NCBI RefSeq assembly: GCF_000571935.1
Contig: NZ_ATAX01000028.1
Location: forward strand, 253,001 to 317,000
Source: Ruminococcus flavefaciens 007c
Lineage (GTDB): Bacteria; Bacillota; Clostridia; Oscillospirales; Ruminococcaceae
DNA: 64,000 bases
Direction of reading: 5' to 3'
The position numbers were made by a program, and so were the translations under genes. Every line of letters starts with the position of its first letter. Position 1 is the stretch's first letter. Below the pieces are notes generated by a model that saw nothing but the letters and a program-made list of their open reading frames with translations, ran no database searches and was not told the origin of the DNA. Positions 33,585 to 41,617 of the stretch are shown piece after piece.

Positions 33585-34769
33585 ATGAAGATCAATCTTG
33601 CAGTTCTTTTCGGCGGAAGAAGCGTTGAGCACGAGGTATCCGTTATCTCGGCAGTTCAGGCTATGGCAAGCATCAATAAGGAAAAGTACAACATCATCCC
33701 TGTCTATATGACAAAGAAGAGCGAATTCTGGACAGGCGAAAAGCTCATGGATATCAACAGCTTCAAGGATATCCCTGCTCTCCTCAAAGAGTGTACCGAG
33801 TGCGTATTTGTACGCAGCGAGGGAAAGGTTCAGCTTATCCGCCAGAAGATGAAGAAGTTCGGCTCCAACCTTATCTCCGACATCGACGTTGCATTCCCAA
33901 TAGTTCACGGAACCAACGTTGAAGACGGTGCTTTGCAGGGCTATCTCCAGACTCTTGACCTGCCCTATGTAGGCTGTGACGTACTGGCTTCCGCAATCGG
34001 TATGGATAAATTCGTAATGAAGATACTCCTTAAAGACGCAGGCTTCCCCGTTCTTGACTGCTGCCGTTTCTCATCCTATGAGATAAACAAAATGGACAGA
34101 ATGGTTGAAGAAGTTGAGAAGAAGTTCGGCTACCCCGTTATCGTAAAGCCCATCAATCTCGGTTCCAGCGTGGGCATATCCAAGGGCAAGGACAGAGACA
34201 GCCTTATAAAGTCTATCGAAGAGGCTTTTGAGTTTGCTGACCGTATCCTCATCGAGCCCTGCGTTGTACAGCTCAAGGAAATAAACTGCGCCGTAGCAGG
34301 CGACAGCGAGTCCGCAGAGGCTTCCGTATGTGAGGAGCCCGTACAGGCAAGCGGCGACGACATACTCAGCTATGACCAGAAGTACGTAGGCGGCGGCAAG
34401 GGCGGCAGCAAGGGCATGGCTACCCTCAAGAGAAAGATACCTGCCGATATCACTCCCGAGCAGGACGAATTCATCAGAAAGACCGCTGTTGACGCATTCC
34501 GCTATCTCGGCCTCAACGGCGTTACACGTATCGACTTCATGATAGATATGGCAACAGACAAGGTATACATCAACGAGATAAACACTATTCCCGGCTCACT
34601 GGCATTCTACCTCTGGGAGCCCAAGGGCGTAAAGTACACAGAGCTTCTCGAAAGACTTATCCAGCTTGCTCTCAAACGCTACAGACAGGGCGAGAAGATA
34701 AGCTACACCTTTGATACCAATATCCTTTCCATGGGAGGCAGCTTCGGCTCAAAGGGCAGCAAGCGCTGA
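33585..34769 (+). CDS. ddl: D-alanine--D-alanine ligase
   Basis: ATP-grasp enzyme supplying D-Ala-D-Ala for peptidoglycan. 394 residues, slightly long. Contains VLFGGRSVEHEVS at the N-terminus, FPIVHGTNVEDGALQGYLQ, the ATP-binding VIVKPINLGSSVGI and the metal-binding INEINTIPGSLAF. The omega-loop region has YDQKY, the D-Ala pattern rather than the VanA D-lactate pattern. AAGGAG precedes ATG 33585. Functionally paired with the MurF-like gene upstream. Confidence 0.95.
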   Translation: MKINLAVLFGGRSVEHEVSVISAVQAMASINKEKYNIIPVYMTKKSEFWTGEKLMDINSFKDIPALLKECTECVFVRSEGKVQLIRQKMKKFGSNLISDIDVAFPIVHGTNVEDGALQGYLQTLDLPYVGCDVLASAIGMDKFVMKILLKDAGFPVLDCCRFSSYEINKMDRMVEEVEKKFGYPVIVKPINLGSSVGISKGKDRDSLIKSIEEAFEFADRILIEPCVVQLKEINCAVAGDSESAEASVCEEPVQASGDDILSYDQKYVGGGKGGSKGMATLKRKIPADITPEQDEFIRKTAVDAFRYLGLNGVTRIDFMIDMATDKVYINEINTIPGSLAFYLWEPKGVKYTELLERLIQLALKRYRQGEKISYTFDTNILSMGGSFGSKGSKR

Positions 34770-34799
34770 AATGCTTGTCAATGATTGGAGGTGATCACA

Positions 34800-35555
34800 A
34801 TGAAAATCGGTTTTCTGCCGAGAGCAAAAGACATCACAGACTCAGAATTCTCTGAACCGACACCTGTATTCAAAATAAGGATGAAAGGCTTGGATATTCC
34901 GAACAAGGTGTTTTTTGTCTTATTTCTGTGTTTGATTCCGACAATAATCCTTTTGCCGCCTCTGGGTTTGATTCTCTCCGGAGTAACGCTCATTATTGCA
35001 GTTATCAGCAAAAACGGTTTTGCCCATGATACCGGCGATGTTTACAATATGTATGATACCGAAGAGGGCAGCGAGGTAAGCAGCCTGAGTTTTTTCTTGG
35101 TTTCTTCATTCTTTTGGCTTCCGGGTATTCTCCTTGTACTGGCAGGTGTCTCTCTTTTTTTTATAAAGTACTTCAAAATTGAACTCCATATTCCGATAGC
35201 ACAGATAATGCTGTTCTTGTTTGCAATACTCGGATTGATAGTTTTGGGAATGGTGATAAACACTATCGGAGTATTTGCAGCCAATTCCATAAGACGTAAG
35301 AGATGTACTCTGCTCTTGAAGGCCGAGCCCTGCGAATATACTGCAACATCGGGTGAAGCCGACTCGCATATCAGCTATCCCATGTTCAAGTATCACTATA
35401 ACGGTCGCACATATCGGTTTATCGCCAAGGACTATCGCTACTGCTATACAGTTTCTTCAAATAAGAGCAAGGATTTTGAAGTATTCATTAATCCTGATAA
35501 ACCGGATGTCTATTATGCCGAGCATCTTTTCGGAATAGAAGCGCTGGAAAGCTAG
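34800..35555 (+). CDS. DUF3592-like membrane protein, copy 1
   Basis: 251 residues from ATG 34800 (GGAGG 8-9 nt upstream). About four membrane segments: two near 37-68 and two near 97-155. A soluble C-terminal domain (about 175-240) contains YPMFKYHYNGRTYRF and ends in NPDKPDVYYAE, the pattern of DUF3592-like domains. The next gene and the minus-strand gene at 61756 share this layout. Function unknown. No separate promoter was seen, so it may be read with ddl. Confidence 0.75.
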   Translation: MKIGFLPRAKDITDSEFSEPTPVFKIRMKGLDIPNKVFFVLFLCLIPTIILLPPLGLILSGVTLIIAVISKNGFAHDTGDVYNMYDTEEGSEVSSLSFFLVSSFFWLPGILLVLAGVSLFFIKYFKIELHIPIAQIMLFLFAILGLIVLGMVINTIGVFAANSIRRKRCTLLLKAEPCEYTATSGEADSHISYPMFKYHYNGRTYRFIAKDYRYCYTVSSNKSKDFEVFINPDKPDVYYAEHLFGIEALES

Positions 35556-35563
35556 AGATCTCA

Positions 35564-36464
35564 ATGATAATCAAATTACTGCCTGTTGCAAAAAAAAATA
35601 ACCGACGCAGAAAAGAATAATAAAAACACGGAAGACCGTGTTCTGGGTCTGGAATCACTGTTTGCTGTCGTTCTCGTATTGTTCGGAGTACTGATAGTCT
35701 TCGGTCTGGGTATGAGCCTGCTGGGCGGTCTTATCGAAGAAAACAGTGCATTGCAGCATACCCTGATAATGATATTCATCTCGATGTTCGGTCCGCTTCT
35801 GCTCATCTTATTTATTTCCGATATAAGGATAGTCATATCCGACGGAAGGATAGCAGCTGTATCCTCGGATCAGGGCGGCAAGATAAGAACGACGCTCCCC
35901 ATAGCGGGACTGACTGTATTTCTTATTTTTTATGCCTGCATTGAAGGCAGCAAGGGCAATCCCCGGGGCGCTTATCCTTTATATGTGCTTCTCGGTTATC
36001 TGGTGGTCAGATCGCTTTTCAGAATGACTTTAAAGCCGCTGGCCATAGCAGTTGCCGCAGGGATAAGGAAAAAGCAGTGCACAGTACCTGTAAGGGCAGA
36101 CTTTTTCCGAAAGATCAGAACGCACAAAGAGCTCAGTGAAAAAGTGCGTCAGCGCTATGAAGAGCAAGGAAGAATAGTTGAGGAGAAGTTTGACAATATA
36201 CTTGTCTATAATTATAGCTTTGAAGAGCAGTATTATCGTATAACACTGAACGAACGGTACTGCACCGATCCCGAGAACTACAACTATTTCGACATATATA
36301 TAGCTCCCGACAGACCGGAAAGGTTCATTATAAAGGACAATCCCTGCTTCAGGGCGGATAAAAAAGAGATGTACAACGCCTTCTTGCTGCTGTTCTTTAT
36401 CCTGCTTTTTTCGTCGCCCATATGGCTCATCAGGTTTTTCCAGTTCATAGCAGACCATGTGTAA
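35564..36464 (+). pseudogene. DUF3592-like membrane protein, copy 2, frameshifted at an A9 run
   Basis: The main frame is open from TTG 35586, but its start looks wrong. ATG 35564 lies 8 nt after the previous gene and gives MIIKLLPVAKK, which aligns with MKIGFLPRAKD at the start of copy 1. That frame then stops within 15 codons because of nine A residues at 35590-35598. Removing one A joins it to ITDAEKNNKN, matching ITDSE in copy 1. So the gene is frameshifted, slips at the A run, or carries a sequence error. The rest has about four membrane helices and a C-terminal domain ending YIAPDRPERF. Its ribosome site is a worn form of the one before copy 1. Confidence 0.7.
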
Positions 36465-36532
36465 TGCAAGGCTGTTTTTTCTGGACTTAGGTCCAGTGAA
36501 ATATCATAATAAAAAAACAAGGAGGGTTTAAA

Positions 36533-37282
36533 ATGACCGAAAAAGAAAAAATGGAGTCAGGAGCACTTTACAGTCCTGCTGACAAAGAGCTTTTAAATGA
36601 CAGAATAAAGGCTAAGAAATTATGCTCTGAATTCAACGCTTCGGAGTTCAACGATTTCCAGAAAAGAGAAAGGCTCCTCAACAGATTAGTCGCTCTCAAG
36701 GGCTTTGACACTGTAATTGAACCTAATTTCTTCTGCGATTACGGATATAACATTATTCTCGGCGACAATTTCTATGCAAATCACAATCTGGTAATACTCG
36801 ATGCAGCAGAGGTAACCTTCGGAGATAATGTCTTTATCGGTCCGAACTGCGGTTTCTACACCTCCGAGCATCCCATCGATGCTATGACAAGAAATCAGGG
36901 ACTTGAATACGCAAAGCCCATAAAAATAGGCAGCGATGTATGGATAGGCGGCAATGTGACCGTTCTCAGCGGCGTTACCATCGGCGATAACGTAGTTATC
37001 GGCGCAGGCAGCGTAGTTACAAAGGATATACCCTCAAACTGCGTTGCAGCAGGCAATCCCTGCGCTCCCGTAAAGACCATAGAAGCTGCTCCCGAAAAGC
37101 CCGCCGAACCTCAGAAGGCTGAAAGACCTGCCGCACCTGCACAGTCAGGAGCGGCAATCCTCGGAAACAGCGCAGACCATACCTTCAAAAAGCCTGACGC
37201 TCCCGTAAGAAAGCGCGTAGAGCTCACAAGAGTGGACACACCTCAGAACAGAAACGATTTTCCCGACAGAAGAAACAAGTAA
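36533..37282 (+). CDS. Sugar O-acetyltransferase (maltose/galactoside type) with a disordered C-terminal tail
   Basis: Left-handed beta-helix acetyltransferase using acetyl-CoA. Residues 1-185 match the maa/lacA family: an N-terminal helical cap, FFCDYGYNIILGDNFYANHN, the catalytic His in FYTSEHPID, and hexapeptide repeats (IGSDVWIGGNVTVLSGVTIG in part) ending in GNPCAPVK. The normal family length is about 185-200; the last ~60 residues (Pro/Ala/Glu-rich, then Arg-rich) are an added low-complexity tail. AAGGAGGGT precedes ATG 36533. Native substrates of this family are often uncertain. Confidence 0.9.
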   Translation: MTEKEKMESGALYSPADKELLNDRIKAKKLCSEFNASEFNDFQKRERLLNRLVALKGFDTVIEPNFFCDYGYNIILGDNFYANHNLVILDAAEVTFGDNVFIGPNCGFYTSEHPIDAMTRNQGLEYAKPIKIGSDVWIGGNVTVLSGVTIGDNVVIGAGSVVTKDIPSNCVAAGNPCAPVKTIEAAPEKPAEPQKAERPAAPAQSGAAILGNSADHTFKKPDAPVRKRVELTRVDTPQNRNDFPDRRNK

Positions 37283-37300
37283 AAGAAAGAAGGCTGATCC

Positions 37301-38251
37301 ATGAATACCCTGCACTTCAAATATGCAGTTGAGATCGAAAAGACACGCTCAATAACACAGGCTGCCGAAAACCTCTATATGGCTCAGCCGAATCTGAGCA
37401 AGGCCATCAAGGAACTGGAAAGCAATCTCGGCATAACCATATTCAGACGAACCTCCAAGGGCGTTATCCCTACGGATCAGGGTCTGAAATTCCTTGAATA
37501 TGCCAAGCAGATACTTATACAGATAGATAATATGGAGGCGATACACTCCCCCGATAAGCCCAAGAACAGCCGTCTGCGCATATCGGTGCCGCGAACGGGC
37601 TATATCTCAAAGGCTTTTTCGGACTACATCGCTTCTCTGAATACTCCCGAAGATATGGAGATATTCTTCTGCGAGACCAATTCTCTCAGAACTATCGAAA
37701 ATGTCCGCGAAAACGGCTACGATTTCGGCGTTATCCGCTATAATACCGCCCATGAGAAGTATTTCACGGACTTCCTCTCCGAAAAGAACCTTGACGGCAA
37801 GCTCCTCTGGGAGTTCCAGATGCTGGCGGTAATGTCTGCCGAACATCCTGCCGCAAATGCCGATATGATAACCTATTCGGACCTGTCCTGCAATTACACC
37901 GAGCTGGGACAGGGAGATGACGCAGTCCCATATGTATCGGGAGCTGTGGAGAAGCTCTATGCGGCCAACCGTCCTGCGGACGTACCCGTGCGCAAGGTGT
38001 GTATGTACGACCGCGGAAGCGCTCTGGACTTCCTTCTCACCGTCCCACAGGCATTCATGCTGGACTCTCCTATGCCCGCCAGCCTCTGCGGAAAGTATGG
38101 ACTGGTACAGAGAAAGTGCCATTTCCCAGACAACAGCTTCAAGGATATGCTGATATATACTTCGGGGCACAAGCTCTCGGAAAACGAACTGAAGCTGGTG
38201 AACAGGCTCTACGAGGTAAGGAACGAAAGTGCCTTTGCAGAATACAAGTGA
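37301..38251 (+). CDS. LysR-family transcriptional regulator
   Basis: 316 residues. N-terminal winged helix (about 1-65) with SITQAAENLYMAQPNLSKAI and IFRRTSKGVIPT, then a periplasmic-binding-like effector domain (about 90-300). AGAAGG precedes ATG 37301, 18 nt after the acetyltransferase on the same strand, so the two are likely co-transcribed, unlike the usual divergent LysR arrangement. Target and effector unknown. Confidence 0.92.
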   Translation: MNTLHFKYAVEIEKTRSITQAAENLYMAQPNLSKAIKELESNLGITIFRRTSKGVIPTDQGLKFLEYAKQILIQIDNMEAIHSPDKPKNSRLRISVPRTGYISKAFSDYIASLNTPEDMEIFFCETNSLRTIENVRENGYDFGVIRYNTAHEKYFTDFLSEKNLDGKLLWEFQMLAVMSAEHPAANADMITYSDLSCNYTELGQGDDAVPYVSGAVEKLYAANRPADVPVRKVCMYDRGSALDFLLTVPQAFMLDSPMPASLCGKYGLVQRKCHFPDNSFKDMLIYTSGHKLSENELKLVNRLYEVRNESAFAEYK

Positions 38252-38312
38252 TATATTCGTTTAGATATGTGCACATTCTAAATAAGAATAATTATTATAT
38301 GTTGTTATTTGC

Positions 38313-38388
38313 GGGGCGATGTGAACATCGCCCCCTGCGTTTTACTGTTTTATCTGCGCTGTGCAGGGGCTGATGCTTGCATCAGCCC
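38313..38388. repeat. TGTAGGGG-family element G: two perfect hairpins with different stems
   Basis: GGGGCGATG-TGAA-CATCGCCCC (38313-38334) and GGGCTGATGC-TT-GCATCAGCCC (38367-38388). The second is preceded by GCAGG rather than TGTAG. They share the GGGGC/GCCC frame of the family but have different cores. Confidence 0.72.
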
Positions 38389-38413
38389 GTATACTATGTA
38401 ATTACATATATCA

Positions 38414-38437
38414 GGGCAGCATACGCTGCTCTTTTTT
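38414..38437 (+). terminator. Terminator downstream of the LysR gene
   Basis: GGCAGC-ATAC-GCTGCT hairpin followed by six T. Confidence 0.7.
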
Positions 38438-38546
38438 GTTATTTTCCGCTGTATTACCACGGGAACAAACCGTGATCCAACAGCAGCCGGCATATAAATC
38501 GTTACAAAAATATCGATAGCGGAATACCGATATTCCTCTGTTATAT

Positions 38547-38575
38547 TTGTGCAGAACACCGTTGTGTGATATAAT
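38547..38575 (+). promoter_or_regulatory. Promoter of nfnA-nfnB-rex
   Basis: TTGTGC (38547-38552), 17-nt spacer, TATAAT (38570-38575). No Rex operator (TTGTTAAnnnnTTAACAA-like) was found around it. Confidence 0.65.
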
Positions 38576-38588
38576 ATTGAATATATTC

Positions 38589-38649
38589 TGCAATGCCTGT
38601 ATCGGCGGAAGTCAACGGCGACGCCCCCCCCGAAAGCTCCCGCATTGCA
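38589..38649 (+). promoter_or_regulatory. Structured 5' leader of nfnA, possible cis-regulatory RNA
   Basis: Starting about 14 nt after the -10 box, TGCAATGC (38589-38596) pairs perfectly with GCATTGCA (38642-38649). The enclosed ~45 nt include GGCG/CGCC, which can pair around a purine-rich loop, and a C8 run. The ribosome site AAGGAAGG lies 10 nt beyond the closing helix. No known riboswitch class was recognised. Confidence 0.45.
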
Positions 38650-38675
38650 AATCTATGGCAAGGAAGGTATGAACT

Positions 38676-39515
38676 ATGTTTGAAATTCTTGAGAAGAGAA
38701 GCCTCAACCCTACTGTTACCCTTATGCGCATAAACGCTCCCAAGGTAGCAAGAAAGGCTGAACCCGGACAGTTCATTATTTTAAGAACAGACGCTGACGG
38801 CGAGCGCATCCCGCTCACTATCGCGGATTTTGACCGTCAGAGCGGTTCCGTCACTATCATTTTCCAGATAGTAGGCGCTACAACAGAAAAACTCAATCAC
38901 CTTAACGAGGGCGACTGCCTTCAGGACTTCGTAGGCCCTCTGGGCAGAGCCACAGAGACAGAGGGGCTCAAAAAGGTAGCAGTTGTAGGCGGCGGCGTAG
39001 GCTGCGCTATCGCTTACCCTGTTGCAAAGAAGCTCCACGAGCTCGGCGTTGAGGTACATTCAATAGTAGGCTTCAGAAGCAAGGATCTCGTTATCCTCGA
39101 GGACGAGTTCAGAGCATCAAGCTCAAAATTCGTGCTCATGAGCGATGACGGAACCGCCGGCGAGAAGGGACTTGTTACAGACGCCCTCAAGAAGCTTATA
39201 GACAGCGGCGAGAAGTACGACAGAGTTATCACTATCGGACCTCTCATCATGATGAAATTCGTATGCAAGCTCACCAAGGAGTACGGTGTTCCCACTGTTG
39301 CTTCCATGAACCCTATAATGATAGACGGCACAGGTATGTGCGGCGGATGTCGTCTCACAGTAGGCGGCCAGACAAAGTTCGCCTGTGTTGACGGCCCCGA
39401 GTTCGACGGCCATCTCATCGACTTCGACGAGGCTATGGCAAGAGGCGCTATGTACAAGCCCTTCGAACGCCACGCCTATGAAGAAGCCTGCAATCTGTTC
39501 AAGGAGGTAAAGTGA
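38676..39515 (+). CDS. nfnA: NfnA-type FAD/NAD(H)-binding subunit with [2Fe-2S] (ferredoxin:NADP oxidoreductase small subunit)
   Basis: Small subunit of the electron-bifurcating NADH-dependent ferredoxin:NADP+ oxidoreductase. 279 residues: FAD domain (AEPGQFIILR, RIPLTIADFD), NAD domain (VAVVGGGVGCAIAYPVAK) and a C-terminal [2Fe-2S] segment with ligands in MCGGCRLT and FACVDGP, as in dihydroorotate dehydrogenase PyrK-type proteins. The adjacent NfnB gene separates it from PyrK. The nfnB ribosome site sits in its last codons. Confidence 0.88.
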   Translation: MFEILEKRSLNPTVTLMRINAPKVARKAEPGQFIILRTDADGERIPLTIADFDRQSGSVTIIFQIVGATTEKLNHLNEGDCLQDFVGPLGRATETEGLKKVAVVGGGVGCAIAYPVAKKLHELGVEVHSIVGFRSKDLVILEDEFRASSSKFVLMSDDGTAGEKGLVTDALKKLIDSGEKYDRVITIGPLIMMKFVCKLTKEYGVPTVASMNPIMIDGTGMCGGCRLTVGGQTKFACVDGPEFDGHLIDFDEAMARGAMYKPFERHAYEEACNLFKEVK

Positions 39516-39516
39516 T

Positions 39517-40902
39517 ATGCCTAATATGTCTGCTAAAAGAAACGAAATGCCTGTACAGGCTCCCGATGTAAGAAACAAGAATTTCAGCGAGGTAGCTCTC
39601 GGATATACCGAGGAACAGGCCATAGATGAGGCAAAAAGATGCCTTAACTGCAAGAACAAGCCCTGCTCTACAGGCTGTCCCGTACAGATAGATATACCCG
39701 CTTTCATCGCTCAGGTGGCTGAGGGCAATTTCGCAGAGGCTTACAAGATAATCACAAAGTCCAGCTCTCTCCCTGCTGTATGCGGAAGAGTATGTCCCCA
39801 GGAGACACAGTGCGAGAGCAAGTGCGTAAGAGGAATCAAGGGCGAGCCCGTTGCTATCGGCCGTCTTGAAAGATTCGTTGCCGACTGGCACAACGCACAG
39901 CCCGAGACAGCTCCCGAGGTGCCCGCAAAGAACGGCCACAAGGCAGCAGTTATCGGTTCAGGTCCTTCAGGTCTTGCCTGCGCAGGCGACCTTGCAAAGA
40001 AGGGCTATGACGTTACTATATTCGAGGCTCTCCACGTTGCAGGCGGAGTTCTCTCCTACGGTATCCCCGAGTTCAGACTCCCCAAGTCCATCGTTCAGAA
40101 GGAAATAGGCGGCCTCAAGGCTCTGGGCGTAAAGGTAGAGACTAATACAGTCGTAGGCAAGACCATCTCCGTTGACGAGCTCATGAAGGAGGAAGGCTTC
40201 GAGTCAGTATTCATCGGCTCGGGTGCAGGTCTCCCCAGATTTATGAATATCCCCGGTGAGAACCTCAACGGCGTATACTCCGCAAATGAGTTCCTCACAC
40301 GTATCAATCTTATGAAGGCTTATAAGGAAGACAGTGCTACTCCTATCAAGGCAGGCACAAAGGCTGTTATCGTAGGCGGCGGAAACGTTGCTATGGACGC
40401 AGCACGCTGTGCCAAGAGACTGGGCGCTGAGGTATACATAGTATACAGACGTACAGAGGCTGAGCTTCCCGCAAGAGCAGAGGAAGTAGAGCACGCCAAG
40501 GAAGAGGGCATCATCTTCAAATTCCTTACAAACCCTGTTGAGATACAGGCTACAGATGACGGCTGGGTAAAGAGCGTTCACTGTCAGCAGATGGAGCTCT
40601 CCGAGCCTGACGCTTCGGGAAGAGCAAAGCCCGTTCCGATAGATGGGGCTTTCATCGACATCGAGGCTGACTGCGTTATCATGTCTATCGGTACTTCACC
40701 CAATCCCCTTATCAAGTCCACCACTGAGGGACTGGATACACAGAAGTGGGGCGGCATCATTGCCGACGAGGACGGTCTTACCTCAAAGGAAGGCGTTTAC
40801 GCAGGCGGCGACGCTGTAACAGGTGCTGCTACGGTCATCCTCGCTATGGGCGCAGGAAAGAAGGCTGCCGCAGCTATGGACGAATATATGCAGAACAAAT
40901 AA
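39517..40902 (+). CDS. nfnB: NfnB-type subunit (glutamate synthase small-chain homologue)
   Basis: Large subunit of NfnAB, often annotated gltA. 461 residues. N-terminal cluster domain with CLNCKNKPCSTGCP and CGRVCPQETQCESKC for two [4Fe-4S] centres, FAD-binding VIGSGPSGLACAGDLA, and NADPH-binding VIVGGGNVAMDAARCAKRLG. Begins 1 nt after the nfnA stop, so the subunits are coupled. With Rex downstream, the operon links NAD(P)H and ferredoxin pools to redox sensing. A stand-alone glutamate synthase role is unlikely since no large gltB-type gene is near. Confidence 0.9.
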   Translation: MPNMSAKRNEMPVQAPDVRNKNFSEVALGYTEEQAIDEAKRCLNCKNKPCSTGCPVQIDIPAFIAQVAEGNFAEAYKIITKSSSLPAVCGRVCPQETQCESKCVRGIKGEPVAIGRLERFVADWHNAQPETAPEVPAKNGHKAAVIGSGPSGLACAGDLAKKGYDVTIFEALHVAGGVLSYGIPEFRLPKSIVQKEIGGLKALGVKVETNTVVGKTISVDELMKEEGFESVFIGSGAGLPRFMNIPGENLNGVYSANEFLTRINLMKAYKEDSATPIKAGTKAVIVGGGNVAMDAARCAKRLGAEVYIVYRRTEAELPARAEEVEHAKEEGIIFKFLTNPVEIQATDDGWVKSVHCQQMELSEPDASGRAKPVPIDGAFIDIEADCVIMSIGTSPNPLIKSTTEGLDTQKWGGIIADEDGLTSKEGVYAGGDAVTGAATVILAMGAGKKAAAAMDEYMQNK

Positions 40903-40923
40903 GCCCTCTGACGGAGGTATAAT

Positions 40924-41547
40924 ATGGAAAAAAATATTACCTCACAGACGCTTTTGCGGCTGCCCATGTACTTCAATTATCTCATGTCCCTTTCCAGCGA
41001 AAGGAAAAAGGGGAATATCTCCGCCACAGCCATCGCGGAAGCTCTCGGGCTGAACGATGTTCAGGTCAGGAAGGATCTGGCCTCGGTCAGCAGCGGCGGC
41101 AGACCCAAGGTAGGCTATGCTGCTTCCGAGCTCATAAGCGATATAGGCAAATTCCTCGGCTTTGAGAACCATGACAGGGTAGTTGTTGCAGGTATGGGCA
41201 ATTTCGGCAGAGCCATGCTGGAATATAACGGCTTTGAGGCTTATGGCTTTGATATAGTCTGCGGCTTCGACTGCAACGAAAAGCGGGTAGGCAGCTCAAT
41301 AAACGGCAAGCCCGTCCGTCATATCGACGAGCTGGAAAGCTTCTGCACAGAAAACGATATACGCATAGGCATTATAACAGTGCCGGAGACCGCTGCACAG
41401 GAGGTCTGCGACAGAATGGCAGAGTCGGGGATAAGATTCATCCTCAACTTCGCCGCAGTACACCTCAATGCTCCCAAGGGCGTTACGGTGCATAACGAGA
41501 ATATATCGCTCACTCTTGCAATGCTTGCAAGATGCAATGCTAATTGA
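40924..41547 (+). CDS. rex: Redox-sensing transcriptional repressor Rex
   Basis: Senses the NADH/NAD+ ratio and represses fermentation and redox genes when NAD+ is high. 207 residues: N-terminal winged helix (TLLRLPMYFNYLMSL, LGLNDVQVRKDLASVSSGGRPKVGY in part), then a Rossmann domain with VVVAGMGNFGRAMLEY; the usual GxGxxG reads GMGNFG. ACGGAGG precedes ATG 40924, 21 nt after nfnB. Its position downstream of nfnAB suggests Rex is coordinated with that complex. Confidence 0.95.
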   Translation: MEKNITSQTLLRLPMYFNYLMSLSSERKKGNISATAIAEALGLNDVQVRKDLASVSSGGRPKVGYAASELISDIGKFLGFENHDRVVVAGMGNFGRAMLEYNGFEAYGFDIVCGFDCNEKRVGSSINGKPVRHIDELESFCTENDIRIGIITVPETAAQEVCDRMAESGIRFILNFAAVHLNAPKGVTVHNENISLTLAMLARCNAN

Positions 41548-41569
41548 GCTGCTTGATTCACATAACAAC

Positions 41570-41602
41570 AAAAGGGACTGCTTCGTGCAGTCCCTTTTCA
41601 TT
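41570..41602. terminator. Bidirectional terminator, rex / lectin-like gene
   Basis: AAAAGGGACTGC-TTCGT... pairs with GCAGTCCCTTTT; short loop, T-rich on both sides. Confidence 0.88.
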
Positions 41603-41617
41603 ACTCCGATCATCAGA

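Noticed and set aside
38530..38675. Rex operator upstream of nfnA
   Set aside because: No TTGTTAAnnnnTTAACAA-like palindrome could be found.
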